A stretch of DNA of 5,870 nt from Desulfoprunum sp. (GCA_030696435.1 JAUYSF010000445.1:1-5870); one strand, 5' to 3'. Numbered from the stretch's first letter, positions 1 through 5,643 are shown. Made by a program: numbers and translations. Notes: generated by a model not told the origin, from the letters alone.

Positions 1-1524
1 ACGGGAGTTGAACCGTCCGCAATCTGTTTCTCGGCGTCGATCTGGAACAGCGATCTAATGGAGCGGTTTATTGTCGATCTTAAAAAAATTCTGCCTGACT
101 GCCTGCTGGTGGTCGGCGCGCCGCAGGCTGGAGTTATCGGGGATCGCCTGCCATTCGGTCTCTGCACGGTGGTCCTGGGCGAGATCGAGGCCATATCACC
201 TGATTTCTACCGCGATCTGCAACAAGGCAGGCTGCAGGACCGTTATAGCGGCGCGTTTTTCAAGATGCCGGAGCACCACCTGGAGTTTCCTTTCCGAGAC
301 AGTGATTTCGACCGGCACTTAAGCAACCGCCATATCTACTATGAAAGCTCGCGTGGCTGCCCTTTTTCCTGTACCTACTGCCTTTCGGCGGCGGAGAGGG
401 GGGTCTACCATAAAGAGTTGCCCCAGGTTTTTGCCGAGCTTGACCGTATCCTTGAGCACCGCCCCCAGGTTCTCCGCTTTGTTGATCGGACCTTCAACGA
501 CAATCCCGCCCGAGCTCTGGCCATCTGGCAGTATCTGGCGAACCGTGGCAGTGGTACCCTCTTCCATTTCGAGATTGCCCCGGATCGCTTCACCGAGGAG
601 ATGTTTGCCTTTCTCGCCGAGGTGCCGCCCGGCCTCTTCCAGTTTGAGATCGGCATCCAGTCGACCCATGCCGAGACGCTTGCCGCGATTCGACGGCGAA
701 TCGATCCCGGCGTGGCCCATGCCACAATAGCAAGACTGGCTGCTCCTGCTAATATTCACCTGCATGTCGATCTCATTCTCGGGCTGCCCTATGAGACCAG
801 AGACAGCTTTCTCCGTTCTTTCTCCGAGGTCTTCGCCATGGGGGCGCAGTACATCCAAATGGGCCTGCTCAAGATCCTGCCGGACACCTCGATCCGCGAG
901 ACGGCGGGTGACCATGGCTACCTGTACTGCGCCGAACCACCCTATAGTGTTTTAGCCAACAGGTGGCTCGATCACGCCAACCTGAGCGAGCTCTACTGGT
1001 TTTGTGAATGTGTGGAAAAATTTCACAATAACAGATACTTCGTCTCAGTCTGGCGCTATCTGCGCCGCCGGAAAGAAGAGAGCGCCGCCTTTTTCCAGGG
1101 GCTGCTGGCAGTCTGCCGCCGGAACAATTTTTTCGGACTGGCTGCCACCCAGGAATTTCTCTGCCGTCTGCTGTGCCAGTATATCTCAGAGCGCAGCGAT
1201 AGGCCGCTTCTCGTCGAGCTCCTGCGCCATGACTGGTTGCGCTGCGGCCATCGTTTCCTGCCGGAATGTCTTGAGGTGGATGAGGATATAGAACCGCCCG
1301 CCGAGACAAAAGATCGGCTCTACCGGGCCCTGCCCGAAGAACTTGAGGGGGCCTACCGGCGGGGCGAGAAAAACCACTTTTTCAAGAAGGCCTTCTGTCT
1401 CCGATTTTCACAGGCGGCCCTCAGGGAACTGGATTTCCAGGGGCCGTCCGCGACCGGTCCTGTCTGTTTTCTGGGGGAGCGGGAAGGTGGCCTCTTTCGT
1501 TTCAACCGGGTTCTGTCACTCTGA
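1..1524 (+). CDS. B12-binding-type radical SAM protein with DUF4080-like C-terminus (5' end missing)
   Basis: This is a radical SAM enzyme of the cobalamin-binding type; its substrate cannot be told from the sequence. The frame is open to base 1, and the 19 codons before the first ATG (base 58) read like the end of a B12-binding Rossmann domain (ICFSASIWN, then LLVVGAP), so the ATG at 58 is internal and the true start lies outside the window. 507 residues are visible. The cluster motif CPFSCTYC (CX3CX2C, first Cys codon at 358-360) binds the 4Fe-4S cluster that cleaves S-adenosylmethionine. Downstream come FEIGIQS, VDLILGLPYET and GLLKILPDTSIRE, typical of the radical SAM barrel. The last 190 or so residues, including an LYWFCECVEKFHNNRYF segment, resemble the DUF4080 tail of such proteins. 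The N-terminal cobalamin-ligand motif cannot be checked. A sigma-70-like promoter 28 bases after the stop suggests that serA is a separate unit. Radical SAM identity is secure; the DUF4080 assignment is from memory of the family. Confidence 0.9.
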   Translation, partial: TGVEPSAICFSASIWNSDLMERFIVDLKKILPDCLLVVGAPQAGVIGDRLPFGLCTVVLGEIEAISPDFYRDLQQGRLQDRYSGAFFKMPEHHLEFPFRDSDFDRHLSNRHIYYESSRGCPFSCTYCLSAAERGVYHKELPQVFAELDRILEHRPQVLRFVDRTFNDNPARALAIWQYLANRGSGTLFHFEIAPDRFTEEMFAFLAEVPPGLFQFEIGIQSTHAETLAAIRRRIDPGVAHATIARLAAPANIHLHVDLILGLPYETRDSFLRSFSEVFAMGAQYIQMGLLKILPDTSIRETAGDHGYLYCAEPPYSVLANRWLDHANLSELYWFCECVEKFHNNRYFVSVWRYLRRRKEESAAFFQGLLAVCRRNNFFGLAATQEFLCRLLCQYISERSDRPLLVELLRHDWLRCGHRFLPECLEVDEDIEPPAETKDRLYRALPEELEGAYRRGEKNHFFKKAFCLRFSQAALRELDFQGPSATGPVCFLGEREGGLFRFNRVLSL

Positions 1525-1551
1525 GGATTTAGCTTGCCAAACCGAAAGTAT

Positions 1552-1579
1552 TTGACCTACACGGCAACAGGCGTATATT
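1552..1579 (+). promoter_or_regulatory. Probable sigma-70 promoter of serA
   Basis: TTGACC at 1552-1557 and TATATT at 1574-1579 are separated by 16 bases and lie about 95 bases upstream of the serA start codon. Both hexamers differ from consensus at one position. Transcription would begin near base 1586 and give a leader of roughly 90 bases. No clear terminator lies between the radical SAM gene and this site, so read-through from upstream is also possible. Confidence 0.5.
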
Positions 1580-1674
1580 GATACCCTTCATGTCTGCAGC
1601 GAGACGATTACTAACCTGCCCGGCGGTTTGCAGAAAACCTCGGGTGATGAATTGAACCGAAAAAGGAGTAGAAA

Positions 1675-2856
1675 ATGTCAGCATTCAATATAAAGAAGAT
1701 CAATGCCATCTCCAAGGAAGGCCTCAAGCTGTTCGGCAAAGGCTATAAGGTTTCACCAGAGGAAACTGATCCCCAGGGCATTTTGGTGCGCAGTTCGCCG
1801 GTCAATGTCGATGACTATCCTTCACTCCTCGCTGTGGCGCGGGCCGGGGCCGGAGTTAACAACATCAATGTCGAGCGGGCCACCGAAAAGGGCATCTGCG
1901 TCTTCAATACCCCCGGTGCCAACGCCAATGCCGTGGTCGACCTAGTCTTTCCGATGATCGGGGTGTGGAAGCGCAATATCTATGCGGGTATCCAGTTCTG
2001 TCGCTCGCTTGCCAGCATGGAGGCCGACAAGGTGAGTCCCGAGGTCGAGAAGAAGAAATCGGCCTTCAGCGGGGAGGAGATCGCTGGCAAGACCCTCGGC
2101 GTCATCGGTCTTGGCCAGATTGGCGTCAGGCTGGCCAATGGCGGGGCGCATCGATTTATGAAGGTCCGGGGGTTCGATCCTTCCCCGGCCCTGGCCAATA
2201 TCCATCAGCTCCTGCCGGAGGTGACGATCTGTCGGTCCATTCGCGATACTGTCGGCGATGCCGATATCGTCAGTATGCATCTGCCCCTCAACAACGGCAC
2301 CCGCGGCATGGTTAACCGCGATTTCATCGCCAAGATGAAGAAGGGGGCTATCTTGGTTAATTACTCACGCGAGGCTATCGTTGATGAGGATGCGGTCATT
2401 GAGGCCCTTGACAGCGGCTATCTCCAGGCCTTTCTCTCGGATTTTCCGACCGCCAGAATTGTTGGACACCCCAAAGTGCTGACTACCCCACATCTCGGGG
2501 CCTCGACCTCGCAGTCCGAGGAAAACTGTGCTTGCATGGCGGTGCGTGAAATCGCGGCCTATCTGGAATACGGCAACGTGGTGCACAGCGTCAATTTTCC
2601 CAATATCGAATCAACGCCTTCCGACAAGGTGCATACCCGGATTATCGTCATCAATCGGGATGTCCCCGGCATGATCGCCTTCGCCTCAAATATAATCAGT
2701 AGCCATGGCATAAACATAGCCAGTTATTTGAACCAGTCGAACGGCAAGGTTGGTTACAACATCATCGATGTTGAGGCCGCTGTGCCGGCAGGATTGATCG
2801 CCGAAATCGAGAAAAACCCTGATGTGGTAAGGACCCGCCTCATAACCTTTGCCTGA
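1675..2856 (+). CDS. serA: D-3-phosphoglycerate dehydrogenase with C-terminal ACT domain
   Basis: The enzyme oxidises 3-phosphoglycerate to 3-phosphohydroxypyruvate with NAD+, the first committed step of serine synthesis, in the cytosol. At 393 residues it is the short PGDH type: split substrate-binding domain, Rossmann NAD domain (GLGQIG at 145-150, acidic D168 that would bind the NAD ribose), catalytic R232 in NYSREAIVD, catalytic H273 in TPHLGAST, and an ACT domain from about 322 to 393 (RIIVINRDVPGMI...), usually the serine-feedback module. The start is firm: AAGGAG at 1663-1668 lies 6 bases before the ATG. One oddity: the acidic catalytic Glu expected in the DxFPxE segment is not there, since the sequence reads SDFPTARIVGH with Ala260 at that place; this stretch varies in this subfamily. 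A role in another 2-hydroxyacid oxidation is possible, but the ACT domain and overall form favour SerA. It appears to be monocistronic with its own promoter. Confidence 0.9.
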   Translation: MSAFNIKKINAISKEGLKLFGKGYKVSPEETDPQGILVRSSPVNVDDYPSLLAVARAGAGVNNINVERATEKGICVFNTPGANANAVVDLVFPMIGVWKRNIYAGIQFCRSLASMEADKVSPEVEKKKSAFSGEEIAGKTLGVIGLGQIGVRLANGGAHRFMKVRGFDPSPALANIHQLLPEVTICRSIRDTVGDADIVSMHLPLNNGTRGMVNRDFIAKMKKGAILVNYSREAIVDEDAVIEALDSGYLQAFLSDFPTARIVGHPKVLTTPHLGASTSQSEENCACMAVREIAAYLEYGNVVHSVNFPNIESTPSDKVHTRIIVINRDVPGMIAFASNIISSHGINIASYLNQSNGKVGYNIIDVEAAVPAGLIAEIEKNPDVVRTRLITFA

Positions 2857-2873
2857 GATGAAGGATGGATGTG

Positions 2874-2907
2874 TACCGCCCGGCACCTTTCAGATGACCG
2901 GGCGGTA
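2874..2907 (+). other. GC-rich hairpin after serA without a T tract
   Basis: A perfect 10-base inverted repeat, TACCGCCCGG at 2874-2883 and CCGGGCGGTA at 2898-2907, encloses a 14-base loop, 17 bases after the serA stop. On the plus strand it is followed by TAAAAAA rather than a run of T, so it is not a canonical intrinsic terminator. On the minus strand the T run lies on the wrong side of the stem. It may protect the serA mRNA 3' end or help factor-dependent termination. Confidence 0.6.
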
Positions 2908-2927
2908 TAAAAAACTCGACGTATAAC

Positions 2928-2950
2928 AATTTATATTTGCAGCATAAATT
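2928..2950. promoter_or_regulatory. AT-rich dyad, possible activator (enhancer) site
   Basis: AATTTAT (2928-2934) and ATAAATT (2944-2950) form a perfect 7-base inverted repeat around a 9-base centre. It lies about 180 bases upstream of the predicted sigma-54 transcription start, a usual distance for enhancer-binding proteins. A second repeat, AACAATT (2925-2931) with AATTGTT (2965-2971), overlaps it. No known activator consensus is recognised, and AT-rich dyads arise readily by chance. Confidence 0.25.
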
Positions 2951-2993
2951 TACATAGTATGAGGAATTGTTGGGGGTGGAGCAGGCAGGTGTA

Positions 2994-3006
2994 CAAAAAG
3001 TTGAAT
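2994..3006 (-). promoter_or_regulatory. IHF-like site
   Basis: Read on the minus strand the site is ATTCAACTTTTTG, matching the IHF consensus WATCAANNNNTTR at all but one fixed position. It lies in an AT-rich tract about 115 bases upstream of the predicted sigma-54 start, between the upstream dyad and the promoter, where IHF bending commonly brings the activator to the polymerase. The consensus is loose, so the call depends on this context. Confidence 0.35.
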
Positions 3007-3089
3007 ATTTTTCTTCCAGCAGGCCGATGATATTTTAAACCATTTTTATAACATAAAGTAATAATGGTAAAAAATATTTATAGTAACGG

Positions 3090-3106
3090 TTGGCACACAT
3101 GATGCA
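3090..3106 (+). promoter_or_regulatory. Sigma-54 (RpoN) -24/-12 promoter
   Basis: TTGGCACACATGATGCA matches the sigma-54 consensus YTGGCACRNNNNTTGCW at every fixed position except one T (A at 3102). The invariant GG (3092-3093) and GC (3104-3105) have the required spacing, putting the start of transcription near 3117. A strong intrinsic terminator follows about 60 bases later, and the next start codon (DUF362 gene, 3224) lies beyond it. Sigma-54 promoters need an AAA+ activator; none is encoded in the window. Confidence 0.7.
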
Positions 3107-3116
3107 ATACATCAGG

Positions 3117-3178
3117 CATAATCTCTTCTCTCCTTTCTCCTGGAAAAGCCGATTCAGCGCAAGCCGAATCGGCTTTTT
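3117..3178 (+). ncRNA. Predicted short sigma-54-dependent RNA (sRNA or terminated leader)
   Basis: The RNA is defined by the sigma-54 promoter at 3090-3106 (start near 3117) and the intrinsic terminator ending near 3178, giving about 62 nucleotides. The 5' half (3121-3141) is almost entirely C and U and carries CTCCT twice (3130-3134 and 3137-3141), the exact complement of the Shine-Dalgarno core AGGAG. The 3' half is the terminator hairpin with a U run, the usual shape of a small trans-acting RNA. No open reading frame with a ribosome binding site fits inside it. The alternative is the leader of the DUF362 gene, whose start codon lies 45 bases beyond the terminator. Ends are predicted from sequence only, and no known RNA family is recognised. 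Confidence 0.45.
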
Positions 3179-3180
3179 CC
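3142..3180 (+). terminator. Strong intrinsic terminator
   Basis: AAAAGCCGATTC (3144-3155) pairs perfectly with GAATCGGCTTTT (3166-3177) around a 10-base loop, giving a 12-bp stem that can be extended by GG/CC with one bulged T. A run of five T (3174-3178) forms the end of the 3' arm. The A run at the base of the 5' arm means the structure could also work on the minus strand, but no minus-strand gene ends here. It separates the sigma-54 promoter from the DUF362 gene. Confidence 0.85.
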
Positions 3181-3223
3181 GTTTCCCCTGTCCGTATCCA
3201 GTACGGCATCGGCCACAGATCCC

Positions 3224-4159
3224 ATGAATGATCAGAAAACACCGGTTTATCTGGCCCGCTGTCCAGGTTATGAGCGCACTGCTGTGCGAGAGATTGTCGA
3301 GAACATGGCCGACACGCTGGGCCTTGCCGACTCCTATGCCGGCAGGACAGTCCTGCTCAAACCAAATCTGATCAGTGCCACGGCCCCGGTCCTGGCCTGC
3401 ACCCATGCCGAATTGATCGCAGGCGTTGCGACCGCATTTCTTGATCGCGGGGCCAGGGTGAGGGTCGGCGATTCTCCGGCCTTTGGCACTGCAGTGCGGG
3501 CCATGCAGCACCATGGTATTGTCCGGGCCCTGGCCGGAATGAATGTGGAGATCATCGAATTTGCCCGCCCTGTGCAGAGAGTTTTGGCCTGCGGTCTGCA
3601 GGTTGCCATCGCCGCCGAAAGCCTGGACTGTGATCTCTTGGTCAATCTGCCGAAGATCAAGGCCCATAACCAGATGTATGTGACCCTGTCGATCAAGAAT
3701 ATTTTTGGGATTGTCCTCGGCATGCGCAAGGCCATGCTGCATATGACGCAGGGCGAATCCCATCAGCGCTTCGCCGAACTCATTGTCGATCTCCTCGATA
3801 TCCTGCCTCCGTATGTGGCCATCGCCGATGGTATTGAGGTTATGCACCGTGAAGGTCCGATCAGTGGCGAGAGCCTCTTTCTGGGTTGTGTGGCGGGTTG
3901 CACCAATCTGGTGGCCCTGGATACGGCCCTTCTGGGCCTCCTTGGCCTGGATCATCAGAAAAGCCCTCTGTGGCAGGCGACGCAGAACAGAAACATGCCG
4001 GGTAGCAGGCTCGATGATCTTGTCTATCCAGGTTTACCGCCACAGGCCTTTGCCGGTTCGGGCTTTGTCGTCCCGGACCTGCTCGATGGCGTTCGCTTCA
4101 ATCCTCTCCGTTTTCTCCGCGGCATCCTGCGCCGCTTTCTTCTTGCCATACATCCATAA
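3224..4159 (+). CDS. DUF362 domain protein
   Basis: The 311-residue protein is a DUF362 member across nearly its whole length. Recognisable segments are the start VYLARCPGYERTAV, LLKPNLI at 44-50, the glycine/acid motif VGDSPAFGTA at 81-90, the long conserved block LPKIKAHNQM...SIKNIFG at 142-162, and ADGIEVMHREGP at 201-212. The family has no settled biochemical role; some members carry a C-terminal ferredoxin domain, but this one ends in a basic, hydrophobic tail (FLRGILRRFLLAIHP) with no 4Fe-4S cysteine pattern. No signal peptide is seen. The ATG at 3224 fits the usual family N-terminus, but there is no good Shine-Dalgarno sequence (upstream reads CACAGATCCC), so translation may be weak or dependent on another factor. 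fabL follows after 75 bases on the same strand, so the two are probably co-transcribed. Expression may depend on read-through of the terminator at 3142-3180. Confidence 0.85.
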   Translation: MNDQKTPVYLARCPGYERTAVREIVENMADTLGLADSYAGRTVLLKPNLISATAPVLACTHAELIAGVATAFLDRGARVRVGDSPAFGTAVRAMQHHGIVRALAGMNVEIIEFARPVQRVLACGLQVAIAAESLDCDLLVNLPKIKAHNQMYVTLSIKNIFGIVLGMRKAMLHMTQGESHQRFAELIVDLLDILPPYVAIADGIEVMHREGPISGESLFLGCVAGCTNLVALDTALLGLLGLDHQKSPLWQATQNRNMPGSRLDDLVYPGLPPQAFAGSGFVVPDLLDGVRFNPLRFLRGILRRFLLAIHP

Positions 4160-4234
4160 ATATGCTGGAATGCATCTCCGGCCGCCGGATAATCATGGCC
4201 GTCCGTCGCGTGTGGGGAGGGTAACTTCTTAAAA

Positions 4235-5008
4235 ATGCAGAAATTGGGTAAATGTATGTTTGATATTCAAGACAAGGTGGCCCTCATTACCGGTGGCTCC
4301 CGGGGGATTGGCCGGGCAATTGCCATTCGGCTGGCGGAAAACGGTGCTGATGTTGTGGTCAATTATGTACGGCATAGAAGAGATGCCGAGGAGACTGCCA
4401 CCGAGGTGGAAAAACTGGGACGGCGCTGCCTTCTCGTTAAGGCCAACGTCGCCAACGAAGTCGATGTGAAGGAGATGTTCGAGGTGCTGGCGCAAGAGTT
4501 CGGCCGGCTCGACATCCTGGTGAGCAACGCCGCTTCCGGGGTGCTCAAACCGGTACTTGAGCTGACCCAGCGCCACTGGAACTGGGCCATGGATATCAAT
4601 GCCAGGGCCCTTCTGACCCTGGTTCAGCATGGAGTGCCGCTGATGAAGAGGGGTAGCAGGGTGATCGCCGTCTCAAGCCTCGGGGCGATCCGGGCGATCG
4701 AGAATTATACCGCTGTCGGGGCCTCCAAGGCCGCTCTCGAATCCCTGGTGCGCCATCTGGCCGTGGAACTTGGCAGAATGGGGATCAATGTCAATACGGT
4801 CAGTGCCGGGGCAGTGGATACCGATGCCCTGAAGCACTTCCCAAACAGAGAGCAGATCCTGACCACTGCTCTGGAGCGCACCCCGTTGGGACGCCTGACC
4901 ACCCCGGACGATGTGGCCGACATCGCCCTCTTTCTCTGCAGCACTTTGGCCACCATGATCCAGGGCCAGGTCATCACTGTCGATGGTGGCTACGCCATCC
5001 GCGGCTAG
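4235..5008 (+). CDS. fabL: Enoyl-[acyl-carrier-protein] reductase, FabL type (SDR family)
   Basis: The protein is a short-chain dehydrogenase/reductase of 257 residues, predicted to reduce the double bond of trans-2-enoyl-ACP with NAD(P)H, the last step of each fatty-acid elongation cycle, in the cytosol. The cofactor motif TGGSRGIG is at 19-26 and NAAS at 98-101. The catalytic pair is Y158 and K165 in ENYTAVGASK, a Y-x6-K spacing typical of enoyl-ACP reductases instead of the Y-x3-K of ordinary SDRs. Several stretches match what I recall of Bacillus subtilis FabL, including NAASGVL.PV.EL, VSSLG.IR..ENYT, and DTDALKHFPNRE. Two starts are possible: ATG 4235 has GGGGAGGG (4214-4221) upstream at a long 13-base spacing; ATG 4256 gives MFDIQDKVALITGG, nearer the usual SDR N-terminus, but has only a weak GGGT upstream. 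An ordinary SDR such as FabG is less likely because of the Y-x6-K. The stop codon TAG lies inside the left end of a palindromic element. Confidence 0.85.
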   Translation: MQKLGKCMFDIQDKVALITGGSRGIGRAIAIRLAENGADVVVNYVRHRRDAEETATEVEKLGRRCLLVKANVANEVDVKEMFEVLAQEFGRLDILVSNAASGVLKPVLELTQRHWNWAMDINARALLTLVQHGVPLMKRGSRVIAVSSLGAIRAIENYTAVGASKAALESLVRHLAVELGRMGINVNTVSAGAVDTDALKHFPNREQILTTALERTPLGRLTTPDDVADIALFLCSTLATMIQGQVITVDGGYAIRG

Positions 5009-5104
5009 GAGCCTGTCGGATTATGCCCTTTTTCCCCATCTCTGCGTTATTTTCGAAAATGCCTTGATCTGAGAAAAAATTTCTATAATCCGATAGACTC
5101 CTAG
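5005..5104. mobile_element. Palindromic MITE-like element with CTAG ends
   Basis: CTAGGAGCCTGTCGGATTAT (5005-5024) and ATAATCCGATAGACTCCTAG (5085-5104) form a 20-base inverted repeat with two mismatches, one of them a G-U pair in RNA. A perfect 12-base palindrome, ATTTTCGAAAAT (5049-5060), lies on exactly the same axis of symmetry (between 5054 and 5055), so the whole 100 bases form one imperfect palindrome. CTAG at both ends fits a 4-bp target duplication such as some IS5-group transposases make, leaving a 92-bp element starting GAGCCTGTC. There is no room for a transposase, so it would be non-autonomous. It lies between convergent fabL and the PilZ gene and would fold into a long hairpin in either transcript. 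A purely structural bidirectional terminator is the alternative. Confidence 0.6.
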
Positions 5105-5168
5105 AGCGTGTCTATTCGGGACAATGATCTCGTGAATGGCTGATATCCTTTCTCCCGGATCCCGGAAT

Positions 5169-5501
5169 TTACTCACTTTTTCTTTCGGCAAAATCCTGGA
5201 GGATCTCTTCATCTTTAGGGCTGAGGAACATAAAAGTCACACCGGTCTCGTTGCTGGTATCATTAACCTGATTGTGCACGACCCAGCCCATGACCCGGAT
5301 GGGATGTATCCGCTCGAGAAGGGAAAAACGCAGAAAAACCTCCTTTTCCTCGGGGGACACTGATGCTTCGGCAGGCAGGGTATAGCACATGCCATGGGCG
5401 CTGAAGTTCTTGATTTTGGCCTCCCGTGTGGCCCAGATGCCCTCAACTGTCACAGGGACACTGATCTCTACCCTCTGTGTTTGCCGTCTGTCGCTCTCCA
5501 T
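5169..5501 (-). CDS. Single-domain PilZ protein
   Basis: The 110-residue protein has both signature motifs for binding cyclic di-GMP: RRxxxR at residues 5-10 (RRQTQR) and N/DxSxxG at 32-37 (NFSAHG), followed by the beta-rich stretch expected of the domain (VFLRFSLLERIHPIRVMGWVV). There is no other domain, signal peptide or membrane segment, so it is probably a cytosolic c-di-GMP receptor that acts by binding a partner; the partner is unknown. The frame is open up to 5552, but the start at 5501 is chosen because AAAGGA (5509-5514) lies 7 bases before it and the protein then begins directly before RRxxxR; the extra 17 residues of the longer form have no ribosome binding site and no PilZ similarity. 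It is convergent with fabL and has its own likely promoter at 5585-5612. Confidence 0.85.
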   Translation of the reverse strand: MESDRRQTQRVEISVPVTVEGIWATREAKIKNFSAHGMCYTLPAEASVSPEEKEVFLRFSLLERIHPIRVMGWVVHNQVNDTSNETGVTFMFLSPKDEEILQDFAERKSE

Positions 5502-5508
5502 TTGTTTT

Positions 5509-5514
5509 TCCTTT
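5509..5514 (-). promoter_or_regulatory. Ribosome binding site that sets the PilZ start
   Basis: On the minus strand AAAGGA lies 7 bases before the ATG at 5501. The in-frame ATGs further upstream (5552 and 5525) have no comparable purine run, so this site decides for the 110-residue form. Confidence 0.65.
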
Positions 5515-5584
5515 GATAGATGCATTTTTTGATGCGTTTGGCATGGTTGCAACTCTCTCTTCAGGCCCCCTTGCTTTCATACTC

Positions 5585-5612
5585 AACCTAGCATAAACAT
5601 CAGTCTTTTCAA
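5585..5612 (-). promoter_or_regulatory. Possible promoter of the PilZ gene
   Basis: Reading the minus strand, TTGAAA (5607-5612) is followed after 16 bases by TAGGTT (5585-5590), preceded by TGC as an extended -10. The start of transcription would fall near 5578, about 75 bases upstream of the PilZ start codon. The -10 hexamer is poor apart from the TG extension. Confidence 0.35.
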
Positions 5613-5643
5613 TGATAAAAAGATTATTGCTGGGGAGTGTGCA

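Noticed and set aside
58..60. ATG at 58 as the start of the radical SAM gene
   Set aside because: The frame is open to base 1, the upstream codons fit a B12-binding domain, and there is no ribosome binding site before this ATG.
319..915. A 198-codon minus-strand open frame opposite the radical SAM gene
   Set aside because: The plus-strand frame carries the CX3CX2C motif and the conserved barrel segments; the minus-strand product resembles nothing and is a codon-bias shadow.
1587..1660. A riboswitch or attenuator in the serA leader
   Set aside because: Only short imperfect pairings are present (for example AACC/GGTT near 1613-1628), with no terminator and no recognisable riboswitch core.
2874..2914. 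Intrinsic terminator for a minus-strand transcript at the hairpin after serA
   Set aside because: Read on the minus strand, the T run comes before the stem instead of after it, and no minus-strand gene leads into it.
3035..3955. A 306-codon open frame on the minus strand
   Set aside because: It lies opposite the DUF362 gene, whose product matches its family along its full length. The minus-strand product is low in hydrophobic structure and rich in His, Gln and Gly, as expected of antisense translation of GC-rich codons.
5021..5212. A 63-codon minus-strand frame running through the palindromic element
   Set aside because: It overlaps the end of the PilZ gene and about 80 bases of the repeat; its sequence is explained by the palindrome and it has no supported start.
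5502..5552. The longer PilZ form starting at 5552
   Set aside because: The added 17 residues have no PilZ similarity and no Shine-Dalgarno, while ATG 5501 has AAAGGA at a good distance.
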